DNA from: Planctomycetaceae bacterium
Lineage (GTDB): Bacteria > Planctomycetota > Planctomycetia > Pirellulales > UBA1268
NCBI GenBank assembly: GCA_902629495.1
Contig: CACORA010000006.1
Location: 1-64,000 of the forward strand
Reading direction: 5' to 3'
Length of the DNA stretch: 64,000 bases
How positions within the stretch are numbered: position 1 is the stretch's first letter; each line of letters opens with the position of its first letter. Positions 1 through 10,200 of the stretch are shown piece after piece. A program made the position numbers and the translations under genes. The notes under the pieces are model-generated. The model searched no databases. It saw only the letters and a list, made by a program, of their open reading frames with translations, and was not told the origin of the DNA.

Positions 1-1
1 T

Positions 2-493
2 TTTCTTCATGAGCGATTCATTGATCTTCTTCCAGCCGCACCAAAGGCTTTTCACGAGTTAGATGGTCTTGCTGATCCCCAAAAGGAATGTCAAAGACTT
101 GCTAGTCTGGTTCCTGAATCAGATTTTGATTTAGCGATGATTGGCATTGGTGAGAATGCACACCTTGCCTTCAATGATCCGCCAGCTGACTTTGACACAA
201 CCGAACCCTATCTTGTCGTTGAACTTGATGAACGATGCCGTCAACAGCAGGTTGGAGAAGGTTGGTTTCCAACTCTGTCAGACGTGCCAACACATGCGAT
301 ATCCATGTCTGTAAAAAGGATTCTTGCTTCTCAAACAATCGTCTGCTCTGTTCCAGATGTAAGAAAGGCAGAGGCGGTCCAGGCGGCAGTAGAGGGTGAT
401 ATAACACCTGATATTCCTGCATCAGCACTGCAGAAGCACTCGCAATGTTTTTTATACCTTGATCGGGATGCAGCATCCCGATTGCAGCCTTGA
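2..493 (+). CDS. nagB: Glucosamine-6-phosphate deaminase, C-terminal part (cut by window start)
   Basis: The frame is open from base 2 to the TGA at 491-493, so the 5' end lies outside the window; 163 codons are visible. The motif [13 protein letters not shown] is the family signature of glucosamine-6-phosphate deaminase/isomerase (related to GIGENGHIAFNEP of known NagB proteins), and [13 protein letters not shown] with the following [12 protein letters not shown] matches the distal sugar-phosphate-binding part of the fold. The enzyme converts glucosamine-6-phosphate to fructose-6-phosphate and ammonia in the cytoplasm. nagA follows at once on the same strand, as expected for an amino-sugar catabolic pair. 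A 6-phosphogluconolactonase-like paralogue is less likely because of the GENAHLAF motif. Confidence 0.9.
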   Translation, partial: FLHERFIDLLPAAPKAFHELDGLADPQKECQRLASLVPESDFDLAMIGIGENAHLAFNDPPADFDTTEPYLVVELDERCRQQQVGEGWFPTLSDVPTHAISMSVKRILASQTIVCSVPDVRKAEAVQAAVEGDITPDIPASALQKHSQCFLYLDRDAASRLQP

Positions 494-527
494 TATTTAT
501 AACGATCCACAAACGTGTGAAATCAGA

Positions 528-1433
528 ATGGCACCGATCGATCTTCAACTCAATGGATATAAAGGCATTGACTTCAATGCAGATGATCTCTCTGTTGAAC
601 AGCTCACTATGGCGTGTCAGGCAGTCAGGAAGGATGGTGGTCACAGTATGCTGGCCACAGTGATCACGGATCGTCTTGATCTGATGCTGTCTCGTATTGA
701 CCAGTTAGCACGCATGAGAGAACAGAGCACTCTTATAGCGGACGTTATGGTTGGTATTCATGTCGAAGGTCCATTCATTAGTCCAACCGCAGGGTATGTT
801 GGGGCTCATCCAGTTGAGCATGTGTTGCCTGCAACAGTTGTCAATGCACAAGCCTTGGTGTCGGCTGGGCGTGGACTCATTCGATTAATGACGCTCGCAC
901 CAGAACACGATGCTGAATTTCAAACGACACAGTGGCTTATGCAGCAGGGTATTCTCGTGTCAGCCGGTCACTGCGATCCTTCAACAGAGGTCCTGAACGC
1001 TGCAATAACGTCTGGGCTTTCAGCGTTTACACACCTCGGAAACGGTTGCCCGCTGCATATGCATCGTCATGATAACATTATCTATCGAGTGTTGGCTGCC
1101 GATGCTCTTCGTTGGGTCATGATTATTCCTGATGGCATTCACTTGCCACCGCCTCTCATGCGTACCATCATTCGATCTGTTGGTATCGAACGGATCATTG
1201 CAGTTACGGATGCAACAGCAGCTGGGGGAATGGGGGCAGGTCATTTTTCTTTGGGGAGTCAAGAGGTAGTTGTTGAGCCAGATGGTGCTGCATGGGCTTC
1301 AGATCGATCGCATCTTGTAGGATCAACCGCATCGATGAAAAGAGTATGTGAGATTTTAGAACAGGGTGTTGGCTTGACGCAAAATGAAATCGTTCAGATT
1401 ACAGAGGTCAATCCATCACTGGCGATAGGCTAA
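528..1433 (+). CDS. nagA: N-acetylglucosamine-6-phosphate deacetylase
   Basis: Amidohydrolase-superfamily enzyme that removes acetate from GlcNAc-6-phosphate, supplying the substrate of NagB. Visible metal and substrate motifs are HVEGPF (metal-binding Glu), SAGHCD (His), FTHLGNGC (His) and VTDAT (catalytic Asp), followed by the late LVGST and the NPS near the end. The frame is open upstream to 459, but a start there would overlap nagB; ATG 528 gives MAPIDLQLNGYKG, which matches where the family's DLQ-NG-GG motif begins. At 301 residues it is shorter than the usual 370-390: the N-terminal beta-sandwich strands are absent. The four key metal or catalytic positions are all present, so activity is expected. 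Confidence 0.88.
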   Translation: MAPIDLQLNGYKGIDFNADDLSVEQLTMACQAVRKDGGHSMLATVITDRLDLMLSRIDQLARMREQSTLIADVMVGIHVEGPFISPTAGYVGAHPVEHVLPATVVNAQALVSAGRGLIRLMTLAPEHDAEFQTTQWLMQQGILVSAGHCDPSTEVLNAAITSGLSAFTHLGNGCPLHMHRHDNIIYRVLAADALRWVMIIPDGIHLPPPLMRTIIRSVGIERIIAVTDATAAGGMGAGHFSLGSQEVVVEPDGAAWASDRSHLVGSTASMKRVCEILEQGVGLTQNEIVQITEVNPSLAIG

Positions 1434-1478
1434 GAGAGACATGCTACGGTTTTCTTTAGTTGCTCAAGTGAATGATCT

Positions 1479-2147
1479 TTACTGCGGTTGCGACAAATCC
1501 GGATGCATCAGGTCCTGGTCGATCACGGGGGCGCCAGTACATAAGGTGGGGCAAGCGGGCCATCGATCTCCTTGATAACGCCCTAGTAGCCACCCCACAA
1601 AAACGATGATGGGAATCGCTATATTCTGGAGAAAGCGTGGCGGATGTATGAGCGCATGCGTCTTTTGATGCCTCCACAGCAAGTGAGCCAGATAAAAAAA
1701 TGATGGCTTACCAGTCGGACTGCTATTCACAAGAGCAAAGACGCCTTGCAGGTATGTGTCGAGATCCCCAGCGGGAATGGCTTGTCCCGAAAACTCGATC
1801 AATTCTTCTCCGGCATTCCACCATGTGTGCTTTGATCCTGGTGGAAATACGCATGTTTCGCCAGCTGCAATGACCAATTGCTTCCCGTCCAGGAGCACGC
1901 CAAGTTTTCCTTTGAGAACAGTTGTCTCCTCAGAAATTTGAAAGTGAGTATGCAAGGGAGGCCCCTGTACTCCCGAGGCCAATGTTCCATGTATTTTGAG
2001 AATGTCCTGATTCTGCCCGCCACGAATGCGGGTAAGGAACAGCCGTTCACGTTTGTCAGGGCTTTCTAAAACGAGGTGCGGGGTATCTGTCATAGATGGA
2101 GCGATAGTGCGAAAGATAGGATCCGTGTTCTCGATGTCTGGTGCCAC
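1479..2147 (-). CDS. Cupin-domain protein with a C-terminal membrane segment
   Basis: The first 130 residues form a single-domain cupin: PPLHTHFQISEETTVLKG carries the His-x-His and downstream Glu of the metal-binding motif, and FPPGSKHTWWN carries the second histidine motif. After the cupin, a hydrophobic stretch (IAIPIIVFVGWLLG) around residues 175-190 looks like one membrane span, which is unusual for a plain cupin. The substrate is unknown. Two starts are possible: GTG 2147, with AGGGA just upstream, or ATG 2093, 18 codons later; the cupin fold is complete with either. It is convergent with nagA and probably transcribed alone. Confidence 0.75.
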   Translation of the reverse strand: MAPDIENTDPIFRTIAPSMTDTPHLVLESPDKRERLFLTRIRGGQNQDILKIHGTLASGVQGPPLHTHFQISEETTVLKGKLGVLLDGKQLVIAAGETCVFPPGSKHTWWNAGEELIEFSGQAIPAGDLDTYLQGVFALVNSSPTGKPSFFYLAHLLWRHQKTHALIHPPRFLQNIAIPIIVFVGWLLGRYQGDRWPACPTLCTGAPVIDQDLMHPDLSQPQ

Positions 2148-2261
2148 TTGTCCCTATGGCAACACAGATAGAGCCAAGACAAAATAAAGAGGTTATAGCA
2201 TATCTACGTCATGAACATCTCTGCTGTGACAAACACCCATCAGAATGAGGCACCGCAATCC

Positions 2262-2996
2262 TTATGGATGATCGATAAGCGTGTGAAGCGTTGGAAGAAT
2301 CGATGTAGCCCAGATTTCATAGCCATCGGGACTCAGGTGGAGGAGGTCCGGCATAATGTTTTTCTCAAGGATTCCATCAGCGGTCAGAAATTTTGGACCG
2401 ATGTCGAGGTAGAAAACATGCTCGCCATCATCCAGCTTTTTAATCAGGTCATTGGCACCTTCGTTCACCTTTCTTTTGGTGTCGTCAGGCGCATGACCCC
2501 TTGGGAAAATAGCGAGAAGCAGTACTTTTGTTTTGGGGAGTTTCTTTCTTAATTTTTCGACAATGGCACCAATACCTTCTGCGATGTGCTCGGAGGAGTC
2601 ACTTCCAGAGTTATTGGTCCCAATCATCAGGACAGCTGCCTTTGGGCTAATGCCCTTTATATTGCCGTTATCGAGTCTCCAGAGAACATGCTGAGTGCGG
2701 TCACCACCTATTCCGGCATTCATGGCTTTCAATGGAGCAAAGTATTTCGCCCATACGTCTTTTCCTGAACGTTCCCAGCCTTGAGTGATTGAGTCGCCTA
2801 AGAAAATAACATTCACGTCTCCTGCAAGAGCACGATCATTGATGGTTTCGTGACGCTGCATCCACTTTCCATCTCGTGGAACCGGAGTAATAGTTGCTGC
2901 TGGACTCTTTTGTTGTGGTGATTGGGCAACAGCGAGTACTGGTTCAACAAGAAGCAATGCAACAAGACATCTGTGTAGGAGCAATATTTTTTTCAT
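2262..2996 (-). CDS. Exported SGNH/GDSL-family hydrolase
   Basis: A 244-residue protein with a signal peptide (MKKILLLHRCLVALLLVEP, cleavage expected near AVAQS). All SGNH blocks are visible: FLGDSITQGW with the nucleophile serine, NAGIGGDRT with the block II glycine, MIGTNN with the block III asparagine, and DLLHLS with the catalytic Asp and His near the end. This layout is that of PAF-acetylhydrolase-like and carbohydrate-esterase-like SGNH enzymes, which commonly deacetylate sugars in planctomycetes. The substrate is inferred only. It is divergent from the DUF1552 gene, sharing a 350-base intergenic region. Confidence 0.88.
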   Translation of the reverse strand: MKKILLLHRCLVALLLVEPVLAVAQSPQQKSPAATITPVPRDGKWMQRHETINDRALAGDVNVIFLGDSITQGWERSGKDVWAKYFAPLKAMNAGIGGDRTQHVLWRLDNGNIKGISPKAAVLMIGTNNSGSDSSEHIAEGIGAIVEKLRKKLPKTKVLLLAIFPRGHAPDDTKRKVNEGANDLIKKLDDGEHVFYLDIGPKFLTADGILEKNIMPDLLHLSPDGYEIWATSILPTLHTLIDHP

Positions 2997-3348
2997 GGCA
3001 CCATCTGATGAGTAGTAATTGAGAAGAGATCAAGAGGCTGAGTGACCCCTCATTTATTGTGCTGCATGCTGGAGCGTTGGTAAAGCCTTCAATAGATCAA
3101 GAAAGCTACTGAAAAAGTTCGTTTTGCCACTTGCGTACTTTTGAGCACTCAAATGGATGCTTTCGAATGATAAAAGGTATCTTTTTGAAAAAATGATTGT
3201 TGCAGAAACGCGAGAGATATAATGTAGTATATTTAGACGTTCTCCATTCACTCGAAAGCGTTGTTTCGCCACACAAACAGTCGCTTGAGTCCTTCGGTCA
3301 AACAAAGGTTTGGATGTCCCCCAACGTTCCTCGAATGAAGTGCAACTA
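2997..3348. other. Intergenic region between divergent SGNH hydrolase and DUF1552 genes
   Basis: This 352-base AT-rich stretch lies between two divergent genes and should hold both promoters. Reading frames crossing it in the minus direction have no recognisable protein features and run into the DUF1552 gene, so I treat it as non-coding. A candidate promoter toward the DUF1552 gene is listed separately. I see no clear terminator or conserved RNA in it. Confidence 0.5.
3197..3223 (+). promoter_or_regulatory. Candidate sigma-70-type promoter for the DUF1552 gene
   Basis: A perfect TATAAT at 3218-3223 is preceded by TTGTTG at 3197-3202 with a 15-base spacer, slightly short of the ideal 17. It lies about 125 bases before the ATG at 3349. 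The -10 match is good and the -35 weak, so this is only a candidate. Confidence 0.35.
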
Positions 3349-4632
3349 ATGAATCTCAAGTGTGCTCGACGTCGCTTCATCATTCATTCCCTTGCAGGGT
3401 CACTGGCCTTGCCAAGTCTCTCATCGCTTAAGGCAGAGAATATTGGAAGTACAACTCCGCTTCAGATGACAACCGGCGCAGGTGTTGGTGCGAGACGTTT
3501 TGTGGCCATTGGTAACCTTCTTGGGTTCCAGCGAGAGAAGTTTTTCCCGCAGGCAGAGGGAAAGGAATTCGAGAAAACACCGTTGCTTGATCCGCTATGG
3601 TCCAATCGAAAGCGAATAACGCTCTACCGTGGTCTTGATCATGGCCTGCGTGGTGGTCATTTCGCTGTTCATACATTTTTATCAGGTGTGCTTCATCATG
3701 AGTCGCAGAGTCGAAGTGATGGAAACGTTACTCTTGATCAATTTATTGCTGATGAGATTGGAAGACAAACTCGCTTTCCTTCTTTAACCATAGGATCCGA
3801 GGGTGGGATTCACGGTGGGTGTCAATTGTCATGGACACGATCCGGGGTGAGGGTGCCTCCGATCACTGGTCCAAGTGAATTATTTGAAAAGCTATTCGTG
3901 TCAGACTCGCCGGAACAGGTAACGTTGCAAAGGCGTCAGAATGCTTTGCATGCGTCAATTCTTGATGCGGTGCAAGAAGAAGTAAGTGTCTTGGAAAAGC
4001 GTGTTGATCGAGAGGATCAAAGGAAACTCGAAGAATACTTTGATTCTATACGAGATGTTGAAAAACGCTTGGTTGCTCGTGATCGTTGGGTGAGTCAGTC
4101 CAAGCCCACACCGCAAATGGAGCGTCCAACTGATCGGAACATGGTTGAAGATCTTCCACTGCTTTATGAAATGATGGCCTTGGCATTGCAGACAGATCTG
4201 ACGCGAGTATCCACGCTTGAAATTGGAGGTAGTTTTTTACCCCAGCACCTAGGAATCGATCATTCGTACCACGGACTTTCTCACCACGGCAATGACGAAG
4301 AGTCGATTGCGAATCTTGTTACCCTTGAACAATACCAGATCGAGCAATTTAGTAGGTTCCTGACTCGATTAAGTCAGATTCAGGATGGTGAACGGTCACT
4401 TCTTGATTCCACGACAGTCCTTTTTGGCAGTGGAATGGGAGATGCAAATTCGCATATCAACACAGATTTACCCATCGTTCTTGCCGGAGGAGGGTATGGT
4501 CGTGGAGAGTTTCGGCATGTTAAGCAAGAGGGAGGAAGCAAGGTCCCTCTTTGTAACATGTTCTTGGATATTGCTCAGTGGATGGGCGTGCGGAAAGATG
4601 TATTTGGAAACAGTACAGGCGTCTATTCATAA
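3349..4632 (+). CDS. DUF1552 family protein, Tat-exported
   Basis: This matches the planctomycete/myxobacterial DUF1552 family by its sequence landmarks: a GLDHG motif followed by GGH, then HGLSHHGND, VLFGSGMGD and LPIVLAGGG. The N-terminus (ARRRFIIHS followed by a hydrophobic stretch and an alanine-rich end) is a twin-arginine signal, so the protein is probably folded before export. ATG 3349 is preferred over the upstream TTG 3310 because it places the twin arginine close to the start. Biochemical function is unknown; the histidine-rich LSHHGND segment and glycine loops suggest a metal-dependent hydrolase-like fold, but that is inference. The cytochrome gene downstream is the usual partner of this family. 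Confidence 0.85.
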   Translation: MNLKCARRRFIIHSLAGSLALPSLSSLKAENIGSTTPLQMTTGAGVGARRFVAIGNLLGFQREKFFPQAEGKEFEKTPLLDPLWSNRKRITLYRGLDHGLRGGHFAVHTFLSGVLHHESQSRSDGNVTLDQFIADEIGRQTRFPSLTIGSEGGIHGGCQLSWTRSGVRVPPITGPSELFEKLFVSDSPEQVTLQRRQNALHASILDAVQEEVSVLEKRVDREDQRKLEEYFDSIRDVEKRLVARDRWVSQSKPTPQMERPTDRNMVEDLPLLYEMMALALQTDLTRVSTLEIGGSFLPQHLGIDHSYHGLSHHGNDEESIANLVTLEQYQIEQFSRFLTRLSQIQDGERSLLDSTTVLFGSGMGDANSHINTDLPIVLAGGGYGRGEFRHVKQEGGSKVPLCNMFLDIAQWMGVRKDVFGNSTGVYS

Positions 4633-4680
4633 GCATGGTATGTCTTGAGCATGGCATGTGCCTTTCTGGTTGATTTACAC

Positions 4681-7188
4681 ATGTTCAATTGTCTGAGTGG
4701 TGTCATTGTTTTGATTCTTGCCGTTGGCATCAACGGTTCCACGTTGGCTGATGGTGGTGTTCGTTCGTCGCAGCAAGAAGAAAACACGAGCATGCGTGCT
4801 TTTCTGCGTGCCTACTGCCTCGACTGTCATCAGGGTGATACGGCTGAGGGAAAGCGAAACTTCGAGTTTCTGACTTTTCCGATTCGCTCTGAAGAACATC
4901 TAGAACTTGGGATTGAGATTATCGATCAGCTTCGTCTTGGTCAGATGCCGCCCAAGGAGGCGGAACAACCCAATACAAAAGATCGGGCAGCTTTTCTGGA
5001 GGTCTTTGGTTCTACCCTTGAAGTTGCTTGTGCGCAGGTGCAAGGTGATCGAGGGCAGACAGTCATGAGGCGGTTATCCCATCGTGAATATGAAAATACT
5101 CTCGCAGTACTCTTCAACCGTCGGGTCGATACTCTTGGGCTGACGGCTAAATTTCCGACTGAGAATCTGAGTCATCATGTTGATACGATTGGAGAATCGC
5201 TTGTCACATCGGGATTTCTTCTGGATCAATACGTTCAGTCTGCTTCTCGGCTTGTGGACATGCGTCTGGGAAAGCCACTAATAAACCCCAAGACATGGCA
5301 CTTCAAAGATAATTTCAAACAGTATGAAGAACTCACAGGTTCACATCAAAAAGTTTTCGATTTCGACTACCTCTGTCTCTATGAACAGCCGAATACGGAC
5401 ACGCGCCAGGGTGGCTATGGACATATCGAAGAATTCCTGAGTGGTGTGCCAGTTTCAGGTTTGTATGACATTGAAGTGCTTGCGCAGTCTTTCCATCGGG
5501 ATACGCATTATGATCCAAAGATTTTTCGCATTGATCTCTCTGAACCATTCCAGCTGGCCATCGTGCCGGGGGACGTTCGTGTGGGACATATTCACTACCC
5601 TCAGGCAATCGAGCCAATACTTGGCATTGCAGTTGTTTCGGATAATGAACCAACATGGTTAAAGTTTCAGGTCTGGCTTGAGGCTGGTCAGACTCCTCGT
5701 TTTATCTTTCCAAATGGTCCATATGAATCAAGAGCTTCTGTCTTAAAAATCAACAATCAGTACAAAGATGAGTTTGATCCTAAAACATACAGGTCGGGAG
5801 TAAGTCGAGCACATATCCTTCAAGAAGGCGCTCTTCCTCATATTCGAATCGATGAAATAAAGATCCATGGTCCACTTCATGAAGATGGTGGTAGCCATGA
5901 AGAGCAAGCAGTGTTTGGCTCAGAGGGATTTCAGGCTCAGCGCGCTGCTGAACAGCTACTTGTCTTTGCTCGTAAAGCATATCGACGGCCTCTCAGCGTC
6001 GCTGATAAAAGCCAGATTAAGCGTTTTTATGAGCGGCAAGTCGAAGTGACAGGCAGTCCAAGGCAGGCTGCTTTAAATGTCATAAAAATGATTATCTGTT
6101 CTCCTTCGTTTTTATATCTGGCGGAAGTCACACCAACGCAGGCACCGGTTTTAGATGCATACGATCTCGCATCACGGTTGTCATTTGCTCTTTGGGCATC
6201 ACCTCCAGATGAGGAGTTGATGCAACTCGCACGTAGTGGCACGTTGACGGAGTCACGTGTTCTGCGGAGTCAGGTGGACCGACTCATTGGGGATGAACGT
6301 TCAAATGAATTTACAAAAGGTTTTTTAGAAAGTTGGTTGTGCCTCAGGGACTTGGGAGACCAGCCTCCCCCGCGCAAGTCGGCACCTGAGTATTACGCGG
6401 AAAACCTGCCATTTTCAATGAAGGAAGAGGCGAGGCATTTTTTTAACTATCTGCTTCACACGAATGCTTCAGCTGTCACGCTGCTCAGTGCAGACTTTAC
6501 ATTTATCGATAAGAGACTTGCTTCCCTCTATGGATTCCCAGAAGCGGAAACAATGCGATTAGCTGATGGATTCCGAAAAGTGAGTGTTCGTTCACATAAA
6601 CGTGGAGGGATTCTTGGTATGGCAGGAGTGTTGACGGTCTCAGCAAATGGGGTGGAGACATCTCCCATTACGCGGGGTGTGTGGGTTATGGAAAACATTT
6701 TAGGAACGCCCCCTCCTCCTCCGCCGCCTGAGATTCCAGCGCTTGAAGCAAATGTGAGTGATGCAACGACGATACGTGAAAAACTTTTCTTGCATAGTAA
6801 GGATCAAGCGTGCTTTGTCTGCCATAAGAAAATAGATCCATTGGGCTTCCCTTTGGAGTCATTTGATCCTGTTGGTCGTTGGCGTGAGAAGTATCCGAAA
6901 GCTAAAAAAAAAGGGAAAGACCTCACAATTGATCCATCAGGAGAATTGCTGTCTGGTGAGGTATTCAAGGATTTTGATGAGTTCAAACATGTTTTAGTAA
7001 CGACACGAAAAGAGGTATTTCTTCGGTGCCTTACTGAAAAACTCTTGTCTTACGCTTCAGGTCGTCACATGACAGCCTTTGATTGGGCAGACGTCAATGA
7101 GATTCTCGAGAATGTGAAGAATGACGATAATGGGCTCCGGTCACTTATTTTGGAAGTCCTCGATAGTCCTATTGTTCGTTCACGATGA
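4681..7188 (+). CDS. Multi-domain planctomycete c-type cytochrome (DUF1587/1595/1592/1588/1585)
   Basis: An exported protein of about 835 residues. Domains in order: signal peptide; planctomycete cytochrome c motif CLDCH (residues about 46-50); DUF1587 (RRLSHREYENTLAVLF); a carbohydrate-binding-like middle region; DUF1595 (ARKAYRRPLS); DUF1592 (LASRLSFALWASPPDEEL); DUF1588 with a second heme motif in CFVCHKKIDPLGFPLESFD; and DUF1585 at the C-terminus (KLLSYASGRHM). Two CxxCH sites imply two covalent hemes in the periplasm. Candidate starts are TTG 4645, ATG 4651 and ATG 4681; I chose the last because it gives a compact signal peptide. It follows the DUF1552 gene by a short gap, the standard pairing of these families. 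The redox substrate is unknown. Confidence 0.88.
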   Translation: MFNCLSGVIVLILAVGINGSTLADGGVRSSQQEENTSMRAFLRAYCLDCHQGDTAEGKRNFEFLTFPIRSEEHLELGIEIIDQLRLGQMPPKEAEQPNTKDRAAFLEVFGSTLEVACAQVQGDRGQTVMRRLSHREYENTLAVLFNRRVDTLGLTAKFPTENLSHHVDTIGESLVTSGFLLDQYVQSASRLVDMRLGKPLINPKTWHFKDNFKQYEELTGSHQKVFDFDYLCLYEQPNTDTRQGGYGHIEEFLSGVPVSGLYDIEVLAQSFHRDTHYDPKIFRIDLSEPFQLAIVPGDVRVGHIHYPQAIEPILGIAVVSDNEPTWLKFQVWLEAGQTPRFIFPNGPYESRASVLKINNQYKDEFDPKTYRSGVSRAHILQEGALPHIRIDEIKIHGPLHEDGGSHEEQAVFGSEGFQAQRAAEQLLVFARKAYRRPLSVADKSQIKRFYERQVEVTGSPRQAALNVIKMIICSPSFLYLAEVTPTQAPVLDAYDLASRLSFALWASPPDEELMQLARSGTLTESRVLRSQVDRLIGDERSNEFTKGFLESWLCLRDLGDQPPPRKSAPEYYAENLPFSMKEEARHFFNYLLHTNASAVTLLSADFTFIDKRLASLYGFPEAETMRLADGFRKVSVRSHKRGGILGMAGVLTVSANGVETSPITRGVWVMENILGTPPPPPPPEIPALEANVSDATTIREKLFLHSKDQACFVCHKKIDPLGFPLESFDPVGRWREKYPKAKKKGKDLTIDPSGELLSGEVFKDFDEFKHVLVTTRKEVFLRCLTEKLLSYASGRHMTAFDWADVNEILENVKNDDNGLRSLILEVLDSPIVRSR

Positions 7189-7222
7189 ATGTCTCAGCAT
7201 GCAACATCGTTGACTATCTGCA

Positions 7223-10200
7223 CTATTTTTTGTTGGCAATGAAAAGCTTTACATTGTGGGTGGATCTTCCGACTGCCACTATGTCGGGTACTCCATCACC
7301 AGAAAGATCACCCACAGCAATGGCTTCTACTGCTATGCCACCCTTATCGAGTATTGTCCTGTGCCACGCTGGTGAATCATGTGGAGAGGGAGTTTCTAAT
7401 TTAGAATAAACAGCAAGAGTGGGGCCATAGCCAGGTTGATCAGACGCGTCGCTCGAGCCAAAAATAATCTCGTCATTTCCATCACCATTAATGTCAGCGG
7501 TGGCAATGGCGTGTCCACGGCTATATCCATCATCGATAATGCGGCGGTCCCATGTAGAGGAATTCGTTGAATGGCTTGGAGTCAAAACTGAAATGGCTGA
7601 ACCATGCATTGGTTCAACCGCTACAAGGAACTGTTTGCCACTACTAGAGCGGCCAATGCATATTTCACCTGCCCCGTGAGCATTCGCATCATCATCCTGT
7701 ACCCCAGGACTCAGGTGAGTCTGAGAAAATCCAGGATGTGTTTTTGAGATGCAATAAATGCCTTCCTGGCTGGCTGTGATGGTGTCGACGGTACCATTGC
7801 GATCAAGATCAATATGCATGTGACCATGAAGTCGATTGAGTTGTTGATCAAGGATTGTGGGTATCCAACGATCAGTTGACGGTTTATCAGGTATGGAGAA
7901 AGCAGTTAAGTTGACACCGGGCATTCCTTTCTGGGCAGTAAGCGGTGATACCACAAGTTGTGGTCGTCCTTGGCCGAGAACATCTCCCCAATACATGCGA
8001 TGTGTTGACGGCATTGGGCCAATATCATGAACGGTCCATGGTCGACGTAAATTTCCGTCACGTGTTAGCCAGTGAAGTGAGCCTTGTTTTGGCCAGCCTG
8101 CTCCGAGTGCAAAATCAATAAGTCCATCACCGTCAATGTCTTGAGGGGCGATGCACACATTATCACGGGGAGTCTTTCGGCGAATGATATCCTGCTTCAC
8201 CCAACGTCCATGCGTGTTGGGATTCTTGTACCAGAGTACTGCTTCTTCAGTCACGACAACGATATCGTCATGGCCATCTGTATCAACATCCGCAAGAACG
8301 ACTGCATAGCAGATTTTGCCAGCCTCAGGGTCAATGACATGTGGTTCAAATGTGAAGTCGCAGGAAGGCTCGGGTAAATCAGAAGCTGTCTTTTCGATAC
8401 GGATATGCTGTTCCGGCCAATTAAGATTGGCCGCAGTTTGTATGACATAATCAAGAGCCCGTTGATCACTCCCCAGAATTCGAATAGGGCTTCTTTCTGC
8501 AGCCATTGCGACCACCTGAGGTATATCAAGAATGCGAAGAACATTAAGGAGTGATGGTCCCATGATGTCACCCGTATCATCAGAAGGAGCATCATGTGTG
8601 ACAGGAAGCGACTGCACAGTGATCTGTGATACTGGTGGCTCAAAAAGTGATGCATATAGCGTGAGTGCTGCCATGGAACCATTTGCTCGAAGTTCGATGT
8701 GTGTTTCGGGGCCAGTGTCGTGATCACAAATGGCCCGTATGGCCTGAATGCCACGCCGGATATCAAAGGCCTGCATTCCTTCCCATGTTTGGCCTAATAA
8801 AAGAAAGCGACGCCGGTTATGCGTGAGCGTTGAGCGATCTTGATTCCATCGAGAAGAACCAACGCCGCGTGGTGCAAGAATGGCAACAGCATGGTTTGGT
8901 TTTGTGAGTGCCTCCTTCAAGGCAAGAACGTCAGCATTTTTTGTCACAACTTGATTGTCTTTGTCCAAAAGAGTCAGCCGTGCGTTTTGCAGGTTTTCGA
9001 AGTCACTTTGATCGGCAATGAAAAGGAGTAGGGAACTCAGGCGCGTGCTCTCCTTTTGACGCAGGACTATAAGCTCAAGTTCAACATGTTGTTGGCTCTG
9101 AAATTGATATGTAGTTTGTTCAATCCCATTGCGTTGCTCCCTCTGCAGAGCATGTATATCAAGTTGCGTATTGTTATCGGGCCAGCCACCGAACGTATGG
9201 CTCTTAAGACGCTGAAGCCAGGATTGACATTGGGCCTGCCACTGTTGGGTGTTTTTGGGTGGCTTGAAAGGACCAGCCACCGGTACAAACTCCCGATCAA
9301 TTCGAGTATTCCGCTCGTCAATAGGTACGTCACCCAAAACCTTGAGTTGCCTTGGCGCAAAACGTTTCCTTGCTGCTGTATCAATCAGACGTTCACCCAT
9401 GCCAAGATGAGTGTCAAGCCAACGGATTGTGGGCACCTGAAGATCCTGTGTATCTGCATGTCCACCAGATGTGATGGTTATGCCAAACAGATCTGCGTGT
9501 GCGCCACGTGTATAAAGCTTCCTGAGATGAGCTTGTGTCCGCATGACTCCTCCCAGTGGAAAGATGCGATCGGCGTCAGTATTGGCAAGCAGTAATGGTC
9601 GCGGGTAGATGAGTGCCGCTACTAACGGGTAATCCCATCGGAATGTATTGACAATAAACATGCAGTCGCAGTGGCCACTCACACACCCTCCTACAACATG
9701 GTCATAGAGATCGGTTATCCCAGCCACTGGGACAGCTGTTTTAATACGATCGTCAAGAGCTGCCACCCACCAACTCCCAGCACCACCACCACTACGACCA
9801 GTCACACCAATCCGTTGCGGATCAACTTCTGGACGAGTGACGAGGTAATCAATACCTCGAATAGCATTGAGTGCCTCGACTCCTGCAGGTGTATAGCCAC
9901 GTGATGGCCACCACCATCGATCTTTGCGGTACGTTCCATGATGAACGCCTTGAATCTCACCAAGTTGAAGCGTGTCTAGTACAAGTACGATATACCCATG
10001 TTCGGCTAGCCAAGCACCATGATGTTGATAATGGACTTTGTTTCCAAGGCTGATTCCGTCTTCCATGACTCGACCATGACCACAGAGATAGAGCACAGCA
10101 GGTGATGGTTGCTCTGGAGAAGCATCTTTTGGAATGTAGAGGTTTGCTGTGACGTAGAGTCCCTGTTCAGATTGAAAATGCAGTTTTTCGACAATACAGC

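Noticed and set aside
3054..3383. 109-codon minus-strand open frame between the SGNH hydrolase and DUF1552 genes
   Set aside because: It overlaps the DUF1552 start, has no ribosome-binding site or domain, and lies in a region that must hold two promoters.
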